Below, in pieces: positions 11,535 through 21,300 of a DNA stretch of 64,000 nucleotides; positions within the stretch are counted from its first letter, which is position 1, and each line of letters starts with the position of its first letter. The notes beneath the pieces were generated by a model. The model was not told where the DNA came from, did no database searches, and saw only the letters and a list, made by a program, of their open reading frames with translations. Made by a program: the position numbers and the translations under genes. The stretch comes from Gilliamella apicola. Its GTDB lineage: Bacteria; Pseudomonadota; Gammaproteobacteria; Enterobacterales; Orbaceae. The DNA is taken from positions 186,001 to 250,000 of the forward strand of contig NZ_QGLP01000005.1 of NCBI RefSeq assembly GCF_003202915.1, read 5' to 3'.

Positions 11535-11646
11535 GGAGGCTCTATGGGTCCTCTTGCAACATTTTTTTGCTCATCAGGTCAGGTCCGGAAGGAAGCAGCC
11601 AAAGTAAAAAATATGTGTGTGGGATGCGGCTGATAGGGTCTCCGCC
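11535..11646 (+). ncRNA. ffs: 4.5S RNA of the signal recognition particle
   Basis: The universally conserved SRP domain IV core, AGGTCAGGTCCGGAAGGAAG followed by CAGCC, lies at 11576-11600. The flanks can pair as a long hairpin, for example GGAG at 11535 with CTCC near 11640, and the distal GATGCGGCTGATAGGG strand resembles E. coli 4.5S RNA. The length of about 112 nt matches the 114-nt enteric form. With Ffh it targets nascent membrane proteins to FtsY. The exact ends are estimated. Confidence 0.95.
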
Positions 11647-11850
11647 AAAATCTTAAAACTTAAATCTTAACATCAATTTACTGCCTCCAATTACGTTGTT
11701 GGTTATTCAATAACCACTTAAATTATCCTTTCAAAATTTCCTATCAAAGAGGTTGTAGTAATGAAACATTTTTGCGATCATATTTTAAATTTTATTTATC
11801 TTATTGAGTAAAATTATTTATTTTAGAAAAATATTAGTGAGGAATTATTT

Positions 11851-12720
11851 ATGATGCGAGTTGGATTATTTATTCTAACTAACTTAGCTGTTATGTTTGT
11901 ATTTGGTATAATTTTAAGTATCTTTGGGGTTAACGCTCATAGTACATTAGGATTACTCATATTTGCTGCTATTTTTGGTTTTGGTGGTTCTTTTATTTCC
12001 CTTCTTTTATCCAAAAGAATGGCTCTGCGCTCTGTAGGTGGGGAAAAAATTACAAATCCTCGCAACGCTCAAGAACAATGGTTAGTAGATATTGTTAGTC
12101 GTCAAGCTAATATACTAAAAATAAAAACTCCAGAAGTTGCAATTTATCAAGCTGATGATATTAATGCATTTGCAACTGGCGCAACTAAAAACAATTCATT
12201 GGTGGCAGTAAGTTCTGGTCTGTTGTCAGCGATGACTCAAGACGAAGCTGAAGCCGTAATCGGACATGAAATGAGTCATGTTGCTAATGGTGATATGGTG
12301 ACTATGGCACTCCTACAAGGTGTACTAAATACGTTTGTTATCTTCATTTCACGAATTATAGCCTCTGTGTTTGCTAAAGCATTGGAAGAACGTAGTGAAA
12401 CATTAGCTGATATAGCTTACTATGTGATTGCGATGATATTTGAAACTATTTTTGGAATCTTAGCTAGTATGGTTGCGATGTGGTTCTCGCGTTACCGAGA
12501 ATTTCATGCCGATGCAGGTTCAGCAAAATTGGTTGGCTCAACTAAAATGATAGCCGCATTAGAAAAACTAAAAATAAGCCATGAACCAAACGAAGAAGCC
12601 TCAATATTGGCATTTTGTATCAATGGTGAAAAGAAAGCTAAGTTCTCGCAATTATTTTTATCTCATCCACCTTTAGATAAACGTATTGAAGCATTACGTA
12701 ATCAATCTTATATTGATTAA
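11851..12720 (+). CDS. htpX: Membrane protease HtpX
   Basis: 289 aa (E. coli 293). Two N-terminal membrane segments (about 5-25 and 35-55) are followed by the M48 zinc protease domain. HEMSH at about residue 140 gives two zinc ligands and the catalytic glutamate. Two more hydrophobic stretches follow, and the third ligand lies in [12 protein letters not shown] near 221. It degrades damaged inner-membrane proteins together with FtsH in the envelope stress response. The start [15 protein letters not shown] matches E. coli, and GAGGAA at 11840 serves the ATG. Confidence 0.97.
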   Translation: MMRVGLFILTNLAVMFVFGIILSIFGVNAHSTLGLLIFAAIFGFGGSFISLLLSKRMALRSVGGEKITNPRNAQEQWLVDIVSRQANILKIKTPEVAIYQADDINAFATGATKNNSLVAVSSGLLSAMTQDEAEAVIGHEMSHVANGDMVTMALLQGVLNTFVIFISRIIASVFAKALEERSETLADIAYYVIAMIFETIFGILASMVAMWFSRYREFHADAGSAKLVGSTKMIAALEKLKISHEPNEEASILAFCINGEKKAKFSQLFLSHPPLDKRIEALRNQSYID

Positions 12721-12741
12721 AAAATTTGATTAAAAAACACT

Positions 12742-12772
12742 AATGGCAAATATTTATTCTATTTGCCATTTT
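12742..12772 (+). terminator. Terminator after htpX
   Basis: AATGGCAAATA at 12742-12752 pairs perfectly with TATTTGCCATT at 12760-12770 around a 7-base loop. The following tract (TTAAAA) is short. Confidence 0.65.
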
Positions 12773-12819
12773 AAAATGTAATGATCATTTCAAACTATTA
12801 TATTCCCTGAGTATTTTTT

Positions 12820-14766
12820 ATGTATCGGCAAAATATCACTAACAATAAATTAGAATTACTTAGTCCTGCAAAAAATATAGAAATTGCAAAAGAAGCTATA
12901 TTACATGGAGCTGATGCTATTTACATTGGCGGTCCCCATTTTGGTGCTCGTCATAATGCAGGTAATTCAGTAAATGATATTGCTAAATTAGTCGAATTTG
13001 CTCATCATTTTTATGTCAAAGTTTTTGTAACTTTAAATACCATTCTTCATGACAATGAACTTGAAGCTGCAAGACAACTAATTTGGCAACTATATAATGC
13101 AGGTGTAGATGCTTTAATAGTTCAAGATATGGGAATATTAGCCTTGGATATTCCACCAATCGATCTACATGCTAGTACTCAAATGGATATTCGAACGCCG
13201 GAAAAAGCTAAATTTCTCTCTGATGTTGGTTTTTCTCAAATAGTTTTAGCTAGAGAACTAAATCTAACCGAAATAGCGAATATTCATCGACAAATCGATG
13301 CCAATATCGAATTTTTTATTCATGGTGCTTTATGTGTTGCATTTTCAGGTCAATGTTATATTTCTCATGCTCAAACGGGCAGAAGTGCCAATCGAGGTGA
13401 TTGTTCCCAAGCATGCCGCTTACCATTTACATTGAAAGACGATCAAAGTCGAGTTGTAGCGTATGAAAAGCATCTTTTATCAATGAAGGATAATAACCAA
13501 TCAGATAACTTAATCCAGCTAATACAAGCAGGGGTAAGATCTTTTAAGATTGAAGGTCGGTATAAAGATTTGAGTTATGTAAAAAATATTACCGCATTTT
13601 ATCGTAAAAAATTAGATGAAATCTTAGAAATGAACACAGATTTTATAAAGGCATCAAGTGGTAAAACAGAACTCTTTTTTGCTCCAGATCCAAATAGAAC
13701 ATTTCATCGAGGAGCTACCGATTATTTTGTTCGTGGTAGACAACCCAATATTGGTGCTTTTGATTCTCCCAAATTTATTGGGTTACCTATAGGTGAAATC
13801 ATAAAAATTGCTAAACAATCAATTGATATCAAATCAGAAAATCCGTTAATCAATGGTGATGGTTTAAATGTATTAATTAAACGAGAAATTTTAGGTTTTA
13901 GAGCAGATAAAGTAGAAAAAATTACTAATAATCTTTATCGAGTATTTTCTAATGAAATACCTAATGCATTACATTCCATAAAATTACCTTATCAAATTAA
14001 TCGTAATTTGGATCATAATTGGCAACAAATTTTATTAAAAGAATCAAGTTCTCGTCGAATCGGTGTGAAGTTTGAGCTTAAAAATAGCACAAATAGCATA
14101 CAATTATTCGCAACAAGCGAAGAGGGTAGTTGCGTTAATATTGAACTAAAAGGTCAATTCGAATTAGCCAAACAACAGGATAAAGCACTAAATACTATTA
14201 GAGACAGTTTATCAAAGTTAGGTCAAACGACATATTATCAATCTGAAATCATTATTAATTTAAAAAATATTTATTTTATTCCGAGCAGTCAATTAAACCA
14301 ATTAAGACGAGATATCATTGATAAATTATCATTAGAACGTTTAAATCATTATTGTAGAAATAACCGTAAACCAGAAGTTTGTCCAGTGCCAACATATCCA
14401 GAACAACAATTAAGCTTTTTGGCTAATGTTTATAATCAGAAAGCTCGTGAATTTTATGCTATACATGGGGTTAAATTGATTGATAGTGCATTTGAAGCAC
14501 ATGAAGTTAAAGATGACGTACCTTTAATGACGACCAAGCATTGTCTTAGATTTGCGTTTAATTTATGTCCCAAACAAGCTAAAGGCATTTTAGGAGTAAA
14601 AACCAAAGTAACTCCAATGAAATTAGTTCAAAGTAATAATGAAGAGTTAATCCTAAAATTTAATTGTAAAGCTTGTGAAATGCAAGTTTGGGGTAAGATT
14701 AAAACACATATTCTTAAACAATCGTCTCCAGGTAGCGAACTGATTTTATTGGTAAAAAATAAATGA
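12820..14766 (+). CDS. rlhA: 23S rRNA C2501 hydroxylase (U32 family)
   Basis: 648 aa, close to the 653 aa of E. coli RlhA (YdcP). The N-terminal U32 peptidase-like barrel begins LELLSPAKNIEIAKEAILHGADAIYIGG and carries CSQACRLPF near residue 195-203, a metal-site cysteine cluster. RSFKIEGRYKD follows at about 245. A C-terminal extension has further cysteines (CLRFAFNLCPKQ, FNCKACEMQVWGK). The E. coli protein hydroxylates C2501 of 23S rRNA and needs prephenate and iron. The length and the C-terminal cysteine domain separate it from the shorter TrhP and UbiU/UbiV relatives. Confidence 0.9.
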   Translation: MYRQNITNNKLELLSPAKNIEIAKEAILHGADAIYIGGPHFGARHNAGNSVNDIAKLVEFAHHFYVKVFVTLNTILHDNELEAARQLIWQLYNAGVDALIVQDMGILALDIPPIDLHASTQMDIRTPEKAKFLSDVGFSQIVLARELNLTEIANIHRQIDANIEFFIHGALCVAFSGQCYISHAQTGRSANRGDCSQACRLPFTLKDDQSRVVAYEKHLLSMKDNNQSDNLIQLIQAGVRSFKIEGRYKDLSYVKNITAFYRKKLDEILEMNTDFIKASSGKTELFFAPDPNRTFHRGATDYFVRGRQPNIGAFDSPKFIGLPIGEIIKIAKQSIDIKSENPLINGDGLNVLIKREILGFRADKVEKITNNLYRVFSNEIPNALHSIKLPYQINRNLDHNWQQILLKESSSRRIGVKFELKNSTNSIQLFATSEEGSCVNIELKGQFELAKQQDKALNTIRDSLSKLGQTTYYQSEIIINLKNIYFIPSSQLNQLRRDIIDKLSLERLNHYCRNNRKPEVCPVPTYPEQQLSFLANVYNQKAREFYAIHGVKLIDSAFEAHEVKDDVPLMTTKHCLRFAFNLCPKQAKGILGVKTKVTPMKLVQSNNEELILKFNCKACEMQVWGKIKTHILKQSSPGSELILLVKNK

Positions 14767-15245
14767 TATTGTTATTAAAATGTAATTATTGATAAATATT
14801 TAGATGAATAATAAATTCAATCTTAGTTCGCAATAATGCGTTATATTTAACATAATATACATTATTCTAACTCCAATATATTGATTAATATCAATTTATT
14901 TTATAAGAAAGGAGGGTTGTTATAATAACTTAAAAAAGAGAATAGAACCATTATAATTATATTTTATTGTTTTATCATATTGACCAATTTGCGGTATTGG
15001 AATTAATAAATAAAGGAAAATACTTATTAATAAAAATTACCTTTTAAATTTATTTCTAATCATTCCACCATTCTTAATATCCACTGAGACATTTTGTTTA
15101 AAATTTAATGCTTTAATGTTGCTAGCTTTAATAGGGAGGTTAACAATTGAATTTTATAGAGAAATTTAATTAGATTATAATTCTATTAAAATAGTACATA
15201 AAAAAGTAGCAAATTCGCTATAATATTTTCGAGGAGAATTTCAAT
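14767..15245 (+). other. Gene-free AT-rich stretch
   Basis: No gene of normal size is supported between rlhA and the IS remnant. It contains a perfect FNR box at 14881-14894 and a TATAAT at 14921-14926. A 38-codon open stretch on the minus strand (about 15055-15150) begins inside a stop-rich region and was not recognised. Confidence 0.6.
14881..14894 (+). promoter_or_regulatory. Perfect FNR box upstream of a -10 element
   Basis: TTGATTAATATCAA matches the FNR consensus TTGAT-N4-ATCAA at every position. A TATAAT lies at 14921-14926, 26 bases after the box, and AAGGAGGG at 14909-14916. That is close to the spacing of an FNR-activated class II promoter, a few bases longer than ideal. No intact gene follows for 1.6 kb. 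It may have lost its target or drive an untranslated RNA. The fnr gene itself is at 16503. Confidence 0.6.
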
Positions 15246-15775
15246 ATGAAAAAAATTATCAGAGCACAAAACAGTCTAGATATTATTAAAACAATCTAAA
15301 GCAGGTGTTACTGTTAAAGAGCTTTACCGTCAATATAATATGGCTGTGTGCTTTTTATAAATGGAGAGATAAATAAGGCGGTATGCAATCTTGGGATATT
15401 AAAACAACTGTAAGCTGAAAATCGTAAACTCAAACAGATGTATGCTTAATTAAGTTTAACTTCTCAGCAGCAAAAAATAATAAAAAAGCTATAGTGCCAC
15501 GTCAGATCGTAAAAACTAAGATGTTGAGAATTTCCTAAGTGTTTTCATCCAATCAGGAAATGAGGATATACGTGGAATCATAAACGGTTTTATCGGCTTT
15601 ATTGTCAATTAAAACTCAATATCTGTAATAAACAATTGCCATTACGTTATTCAGAGCCATTATCAGTACCACAAGCAGTCTAAGAGAGTGTTGGTCAATG
15701 GATTTCATGAGTGATAGTAATGAAATCCATCGTCGATTTATAACCTTTAATGTTATTGATGACTTTAATCATCAT
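15246..15775 (+). pseudogene. Decayed IS3-family (IS407-like) transposase, orfA and orfB remnants
   Basis: The orfA start is intact with GAGGAG at about 15230 and an ATG at 15246, but a stop arrives after 17 codons. Fragments in shifted frames then read as an IS3-type orfA: KAGVTVKELYRQYN, FYKWRDKYGG, then ENRKLKQMYA. The orfB remains are WNHKRFYRLYCQLKLN, EPLSVPQAV and SMDFMSDSNEIHRRF, then TFNVIDDFN. The last pieces contain the first catalytic aspartate region of the DDE domain. Everything after it is gone. Terminal inverted repeats were not found. Confidence 0.85.
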
Positions 15776-16502
15776 ATTTCCTCCTGATGTATTAAAATAC
15801 TTAGAAGAAAACCTCTTTATAATAATTCATAAAATATTCCTTAATTATGTTTATAAATGATTATGTTTATAAATGATAATGATTAAAAGTGGTTAGTTAG
15901 TGGTTAGTTAAAAAATCATAATTCGATGTCTCGTAATATTTTCTGATGTTAGCTGCAAAATTTACTATCGATTGGTTTAAGTTGGTTTAAATAAGTTTCA
16001 ATTACATATACATAATCTATATCTATAACAACAGAAAAATAATGCAATATGGATAGAGTTATATTGATATTGATTTTTAGCAAACAACATCCTGGGTATT
16101 AAGAGCCGACATCTTATGATAGCTATGATAGCAATGAAAACCTTTTATTATTTAAATTTGCATCATGATTTAGCATCATTTAGCATCCCTATTATAAAAT
16201 TATTTTAGTGCGCATAATGTATATTATGTTAAATAATAAATATTAAATAGAATCCATTTAGTAAGTTATCTTCAATCAACGATTTTAAATCTGTAAAACA
16301 CTATTTTTTTTCAAAAAATTGATTTATATTATTTAAATTACTTATCTTTTCTTTATGATAAGTAAAAAATTTAACGGTGATTTTCTATTCCTTTTCTTTT
16401 TATTGAATAATAAAATAAACAAGAAATGGGTGATTTTTGTTTTATCGCAATATATGGTACCCTTATCACCCCCAAATTTATTGCGTTTATATTTAGGATA
16501 AT
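15776..16502 (+). other. Gene-free stretch with clustered short tandem duplications
   Basis: No gene is supported here. The sequence is very AT-rich and holds several short direct duplications (the two clearest at 15845-15909, others near 15975, 16115 and 16165). The fnr Shine-Dalgarno AGGATAAT lies at its end. Confidence 0.6.
15845..15909 (+). repeat. Two short tandem duplications
   Basis: TTATGTTTATAAATGA occurs twice in perfect tandem (15845-15860 and 15861-15876). Shortly after, AGTGGTTAGTT occurs twice in tandem (15888-15898 and 15899-15909). Both look like replication-slippage duplications in unselected DNA. Confidence 0.85.
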
Positions 16503-17216
16503 ATGCATAGTATTTATAAGACATTACGTTCCAATAGTTATTCTGTTCCGTGTGAATTATGTAGTATTAGCGGACTGTGTGTTCCAAGGTTACTCAACAA
16601 TACATTAAGTAGTGTTTTAGAACGTAAAAAATCTTATTCCAAGGACGAAATAATAGTTAAAGCAAAAAAACCATTAAAAAAATTTTTCATTGTTCACTCT
16701 GGTGCACTCAAAACTTTTGTAACAACACCTGATAACAATGAACAAATTAATGGATTTTATTTACCTGGAGATATTGTTGGATTAGACGCTATTTCAACAA
16801 AAGTTTATAACAATAATGTTCAAGCGTTAAGCAATACATCAATCTGTGAACTTTATTATGATGAATTGATGAACATGATTGATACTCATAAAGATGTTAG
16901 AGATTTAGTATTGAAATTACTAAGTGCCGATATTTATAATTATCAAAAATTGGTTCTATGTTACTCTCAGAAAAAATCCGATGAACGTCTCGCCACTTTT
17001 ATTTACTCTCTTTACCTTCGATATCAGCAGAGAGGACACACTTCTTTAAGTATAAAATTATCAATGAGTCGTGCCGATATAGCTAATTATTTAGGATTAA
17101 CCATTGAAACTGTTAGTCGTAATTTATCAAAAATGCAAGAGCAAAATATTTTATCAGCTAAAGGTAAATACATATATATTAATAATTTGGAAGCTTTAAT
17201 AGATTTAGTAAATTGA
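16503..17216 (+). CDS. fnr: Oxygen-responsive transcription regulator FNR
   Basis: 237 aa. The N-terminal cysteines C17, C20 and C26 (spacing CX2CX5C) plus C115 match the four ligands of the oxygen-labile [4Fe-4S] cluster of E. coli FNR (C20, C23, C29, C122). The cyclic-nucleotide-like beta roll covers about 35-125 and the dimer helix about 130-160. The helix-turn-helix contains ETVSR, the residues that read TTGAT half-sites. In anoxia the dimer activates anaerobic genes. The N-terminus is a few residues shorter than in E. coli. AGGATAAT directly precedes the ATG. Confidence 0.96.
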   Translation: MHSIYKTLRSNSYSVPCELCSISGLCVPRLLNNTLSSVLERKKSYSKDEIIVKAKKPLKKFFIVHSGALKTFVTTPDNNEQINGFYLPGDIVGLDAISTKVYNNNVQALSNTSICELYYDELMNMIDTHKDVRDLVLKLLSADIYNYQKLVLCYSQKKSDERLATFIYSLYLRYQQRGHTSLSIKLSMSRADIANYLGLTIETVSRNLSKMQEQNILSAKGKYIYINNLEALIDLVN

Positions 17217-17263
17217 ATTTATTTGTGCTAAAATAATCGAAAATTTATTGTAAGGTTTTTTAT

Positions 17264-18310
17264 ATGACAAGTTTAAAAAAAACAATTATCGCTATCTCTG
17301 TCGCGCTTATTCCTTTTTGTTCTTTTGCTGCACAGCAATTAACAGAAGAACAAGCCAACAGTATGCAATCTTTTAAAAGTATTACAATTCGTGGTGCATT
17401 TTATACTGATAGCGATTATGTTATGGCTATGTCAAAAGCTGCAGATAATGAGGGTGCAGCTTCTTTTTATATAACAACAACAAATATTAGTCCTTCCAAT
17501 GATACATTACGTATTGTTTACGCAAAATTATACAAATCAGATGCACCTAAAGCTGTCGAAAAAACAGAAACTTTACGTAAGTTTGAAGGAGTATATGAAT
17601 ACCCAAAATCAAAAGCTATTCGTTTAGAGCCATTTAATATTGTGCGTATTCGTGGTTACTTTCCAACTGATTATGATATAAACCAAGCTATAGCTAAAGA
17701 AGCATCTGCTCAAGGTGCATATGGTTTCTATATTGATTCTCGTTCAGAATTAGGGAGTAATTTACAAATAGCTGCTTATTTGTTTAAAAAAGATGCTCCA
17801 GAACGTAAGTTACAACCTGAAAACGCAATACCTTATGACTCTGAGGCCGGTCAATTGGCCTTAGCTCAAGGTGGTGAAGCCGCAATGCAAGTTGAAAAAC
17901 CTGGTTATTATTCCTCTTCTGCATTCAATGAAAAATATTATGCAGATAAATTTAATAATAAAGTTATTGAAAAAAGCACTACCACAACTACAGCCACAAC
18001 TGCTAAAGTTGCAACACCATCAGATAGTGGAACAAACAACTCTGTAGTTACCGAACCTCAAAGAGTTACTCGTTATACGGTTACGCTGTCTGATGGGCGA
18101 AAAATTCAGGAACTTAATGACGCAACAGCTGCTAAGATGGTTGCTTTTGATACGATAAAGTTCAGAGGATATTATGTAACTGATCAGGAAATTTCCTATC
18201 AAGCCGGAAAACGTGCTATTGAAGGCGGTGCAAAATATTACCACATTGCTCGAATTGCTCACGATTCAAAAGGACCAAATATCACAGTATTTGTTGATCT
18301 TTATAAATAA
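17264..18310 (+). CDS. ydgH: Periplasmic YdgH-like protein with three DUF1471 domains
   Basis: 348 aa (E. coli YdgH 314). A signal peptide runs to about residue 22 (SFAA). Three repeats of the YdgH/BhsA/McbA fold follow, each with an 'F.(S/N)I.(I/V)RG.(F/Y)' strand and a 'GA..FYI' segment: about 30-100, 115-180 and 265-348. The second and third domains are joined by a Ser/Thr-rich linker (about 235-265) longer than in E. coli. Members act in envelope stress; YdgH's own role is not settled. It ends in VDLYK, as the family does. A terminator shared with hrpA follows. Confidence 0.92.
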   Translation: MTSLKKTIIAISVALIPFCSFAAQQLTEEQANSMQSFKSITIRGAFYTDSDYVMAMSKAADNEGAASFYITTTNISPSNDTLRIVYAKLYKSDAPKAVEKTETLRKFEGVYEYPKSKAIRLEPFNIVRIRGYFPTDYDINQAIAKEASAQGAYGFYIDSRSELGSNLQIAAYLFKKDAPERKLQPENAIPYDSEAGQLALAQGGEAAMQVEKPGYYSSSAFNEKYYADKFNNKVIEKSTTTTTATTAKVATPSDSGTNNSVVTEPQRVTRYTVTLSDGRKIQELNDATAAKMVAFDTIKFRGYYVTDQEISYQAGKRAIEGGAKYYHIARIAHDSKGPNITVFVDLYK

Positions 18311-18312
18311 TA

Positions 18313-18339
18313 AAAATGGGCGTCTAAACGCCCTTTTTT
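18313..18339. terminator. Bidirectional terminator between ydgH and hrpA
   Basis: GGGCGT at 18318-18323 pairs with ACGCCC at 18328-18333. It is flanked by AAAAAT on the left and TTTTTT on the right, so it can terminate both convergent genes. Confidence 0.9.
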
Positions 18340-18355
18340 ACAACTCGATTTTTTA

Positions 18356-21300
18356 TCACAATTCAGAAGATACCATTTCAATTTGTTGTTTTACCCGTTT
18401 TGCAGAAATTGGAAATGGTGTTCCAAGTTGCTGAGCAAATAGATTGACTCTAAGTTCTTCTATCATCCATCTTATATTGGTAACTTTGCCCAATGTTTTT
18501 TGATTTTCTGGCAAACTATTCACCCAATTTTGATATTCATTTTTTACATCTTCGATAACACTCATCGCTTGTCTATCTTTCGCAATATTAATACTAAGCT
18601 TCTCTAAACGTTTTTCAATAGCAGATAAATAACGATAAATGTCGTGTAGTTTGTCATAACCTGTTTTGGCAACAAAACCTTTATAAATTAATTCACTAAC
18701 CTGCTGTTTTATGTCTGATAATGCAAATGCTAAGGATAAATCAACTCGACCTTTTAATTTTTTATTAATATTAAAATGAAGAGTTAATATTGATTCAACT
18801 TGTTTTGCAATATCTACCACTGTTTCATTGATATGATTTTTAGTATAAGTTAATAATTGTTGAAATTGTTCTTGATTATGAACCTTCTGATTATTCTTTT
18901 TAATTAAATGATCTATTCCGCAAGCAATACAATCATCAATAAGATTAAGTACAGTACCAAACGAATTAAAATATAAGCCTAATTTAGATTTATTTGGTAA
19001 CTTTTCATGTAGATATTTTATTGGCGATGGAATATTTAAAATCAACAGCCGCCTAATTCCAAGCATTGTCAATCGCCTTTGTTCTTCAATTGAATCAACG
19101 AGTTTTATGCTAACCGAATTTTGGTTATCAATGATTGCAGGATAAGCTTTGACTGTGTAATTATTCTGTTTTTCTTCGTATATACTTGGTAACACACCAA
19201 AATCCCAATCGGTAATATTACTTTGCTCTATTTGTAATGATTTTTTTTGAGTCAATGATGATAAAGCCTTTTGAACTTCGCTCTTAAGTTGTTCTTTAAG
19301 CTTCATTAGATCTTTACCATAAGCAATTTCATGATGATGATCTACAATACTAAAATTCATCTTAAGGTAATTGGGTATTTGATCTAACTGCCAATCGGTG
19401 GATTTAATTCTAACGCCCGTCATTTTTCTAAATTCATTTTCTAATGCTTCAAGTAAAGGATGCTCGGTTGAATTGACTCTACTTAAAAACGCATCAGCAT
19501 AGTTAGGTGCAGGAACTAAACTTTTACGTAATGATTTAGGCAACGATTTGATTAAAGCAATAATTAAATCATAGCGAAAACCAGGAACTTGCCAGTCAAA
19601 TCCTTTATTTTTTATTTGATTTAATACATTAAGCGGAATAGATATTGTTACACCGTCACGAGAATTACCAATGTCAAATTGATAAGTTAATGGTAATTTC
19701 AAATTATCCTGATACCAAAAATCAGGATAATCATTAAGTTTTACCGGTTGTGCTGATTGTTTAATCAACATATTTTTTTCAACATTCAAAAAATCAGGAT
19801 CAACTTTTTTTTTGTTTTTCCACCAAGTATCAAAATGCTTTGCAGAAATAATTGATTTGTCTATTCGTTTATCATAAAAATCATACAGGTCATCATCATC
19901 AATTAGAATATCTTGACGCCGAGACTTATGTTCAAGATCTTCTACTTCATTAATTAAATTCTGATTCTGTTTATAAAAAATATGATTAGTCAGCCAATCG
20001 CCCTCAACTAAAGCATGGCGAATAAATAAAGAACGACTTAATATTGGATCAATTTTACTATAATTAATTATGCGACTGGCAAGAATTGGTAAGCCGAATA
20101 ACGTCACCTTTTCATTAGCAATAGTCGTTCCCTGTTTTTTAGACCACCTAGGTTCGCTATAACTATATTTTACTAGATGTTTGGCTATTGGTTCGATCCA
20201 TTCTGCTTCAATTTTAGCTGCCGTTCTGCCCCACAATCGGCTTGTTTCGACAAGTTCACTAGCAATACACCATTTGGGTTGATTTTTGAAAATGGCTGAA
20301 TTTGGAAAAATAGAAAATTTAATATTTCTTGCACCAATATATTCATGCTTTTCAATTTCTTTCATTCCAACATGCGATAACAAGCCACTTAACAGTGCCG
20401 TATGTAGTGATCGGTAATCAGCTAATTGGCTGTTAATAGGAAAAGCGAGTTGTTTAACTGTTTGCCTAATTTGCGTATAAACATCTTGCCATTCACGAAT
20501 TCTAAGATAATTAAGATATTCTTTTTGACATAATCGTCTAAATTGATTACCAGACAACTCAGCTTGTTGACTTGCTACATAGTTCCATAAATTAATCAGT
20601 GAGATAAAATCAGATTCCTTATCTGCAAATCTACGATGTTTCTCATCTGAAGCTTGTTGCTTATCAAATGGTCGTTCTCTAGGATCTTGTATAGATAATG
20701 CAGCCGTAATAATCATTATTTCTTTTATACAACCTAATCGTCTCGCTTCAACCAACATTCTAGCTAGTCTAGGATCGATTGGTAATTGCGATAAAATTCG
20801 CCCTATCTCGGTTAAATGATAATGATGATGTTTAGTATATATAGCACCTAATTCTTCTAATAGCCGTACCCCATCACGAATATACCTAGAATCAGGAGAC
20901 TCAACAAATGGAAAAGCCGTTATATCACCTAATCCCAATGATGTCATTTGCAATATAACTGAAGCTAAATTGGTTCGGAGAATTTCGGGCTCAGTGAATT
21001 CTGGTCGAGATAAAAAATCTTGTTCATCATATAGACGGATACAAATACCATCGGAAGTTCTACCGCAACGCCCTTTGCGTTGATTTGCTGACGCTTGAGA
21101 AATAGGCTCAATCGGTAACCGTTGAACTTTGGTACGATAGCTGTAACGACTAATTCTTGCTAAACCCGGGTCGATAACATATTTAATACCTGGAACAGTT
21201 AACGATGTTTCCGCTACATTTGTTGCTAAAACAATTCGCCTTGCAGTGTGTGATTGAAAGATACGATTTTGCTCAGTTGCAGATAATCTCGCATATAAAG

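Noticed and set aside
15055-15150. 38-codon minus-strand stretch ending in FKR
   Set aside because: It begins within stop-rich sequence, has no start signal and no recognised similarity.
14881-15245. FnrS-type small RNA after the perfect FNR box
   Set aside because: No intrinsic terminator or FnrS-like sequence follows within 200 bases, so only the promoter element is reported.
16342-16608. Two 60-aa overlapping frames just before and over the fnr start
   Set aside because: Both are low-complexity frames on opposite strands with no start signals; fnr at 16503 explains the region.
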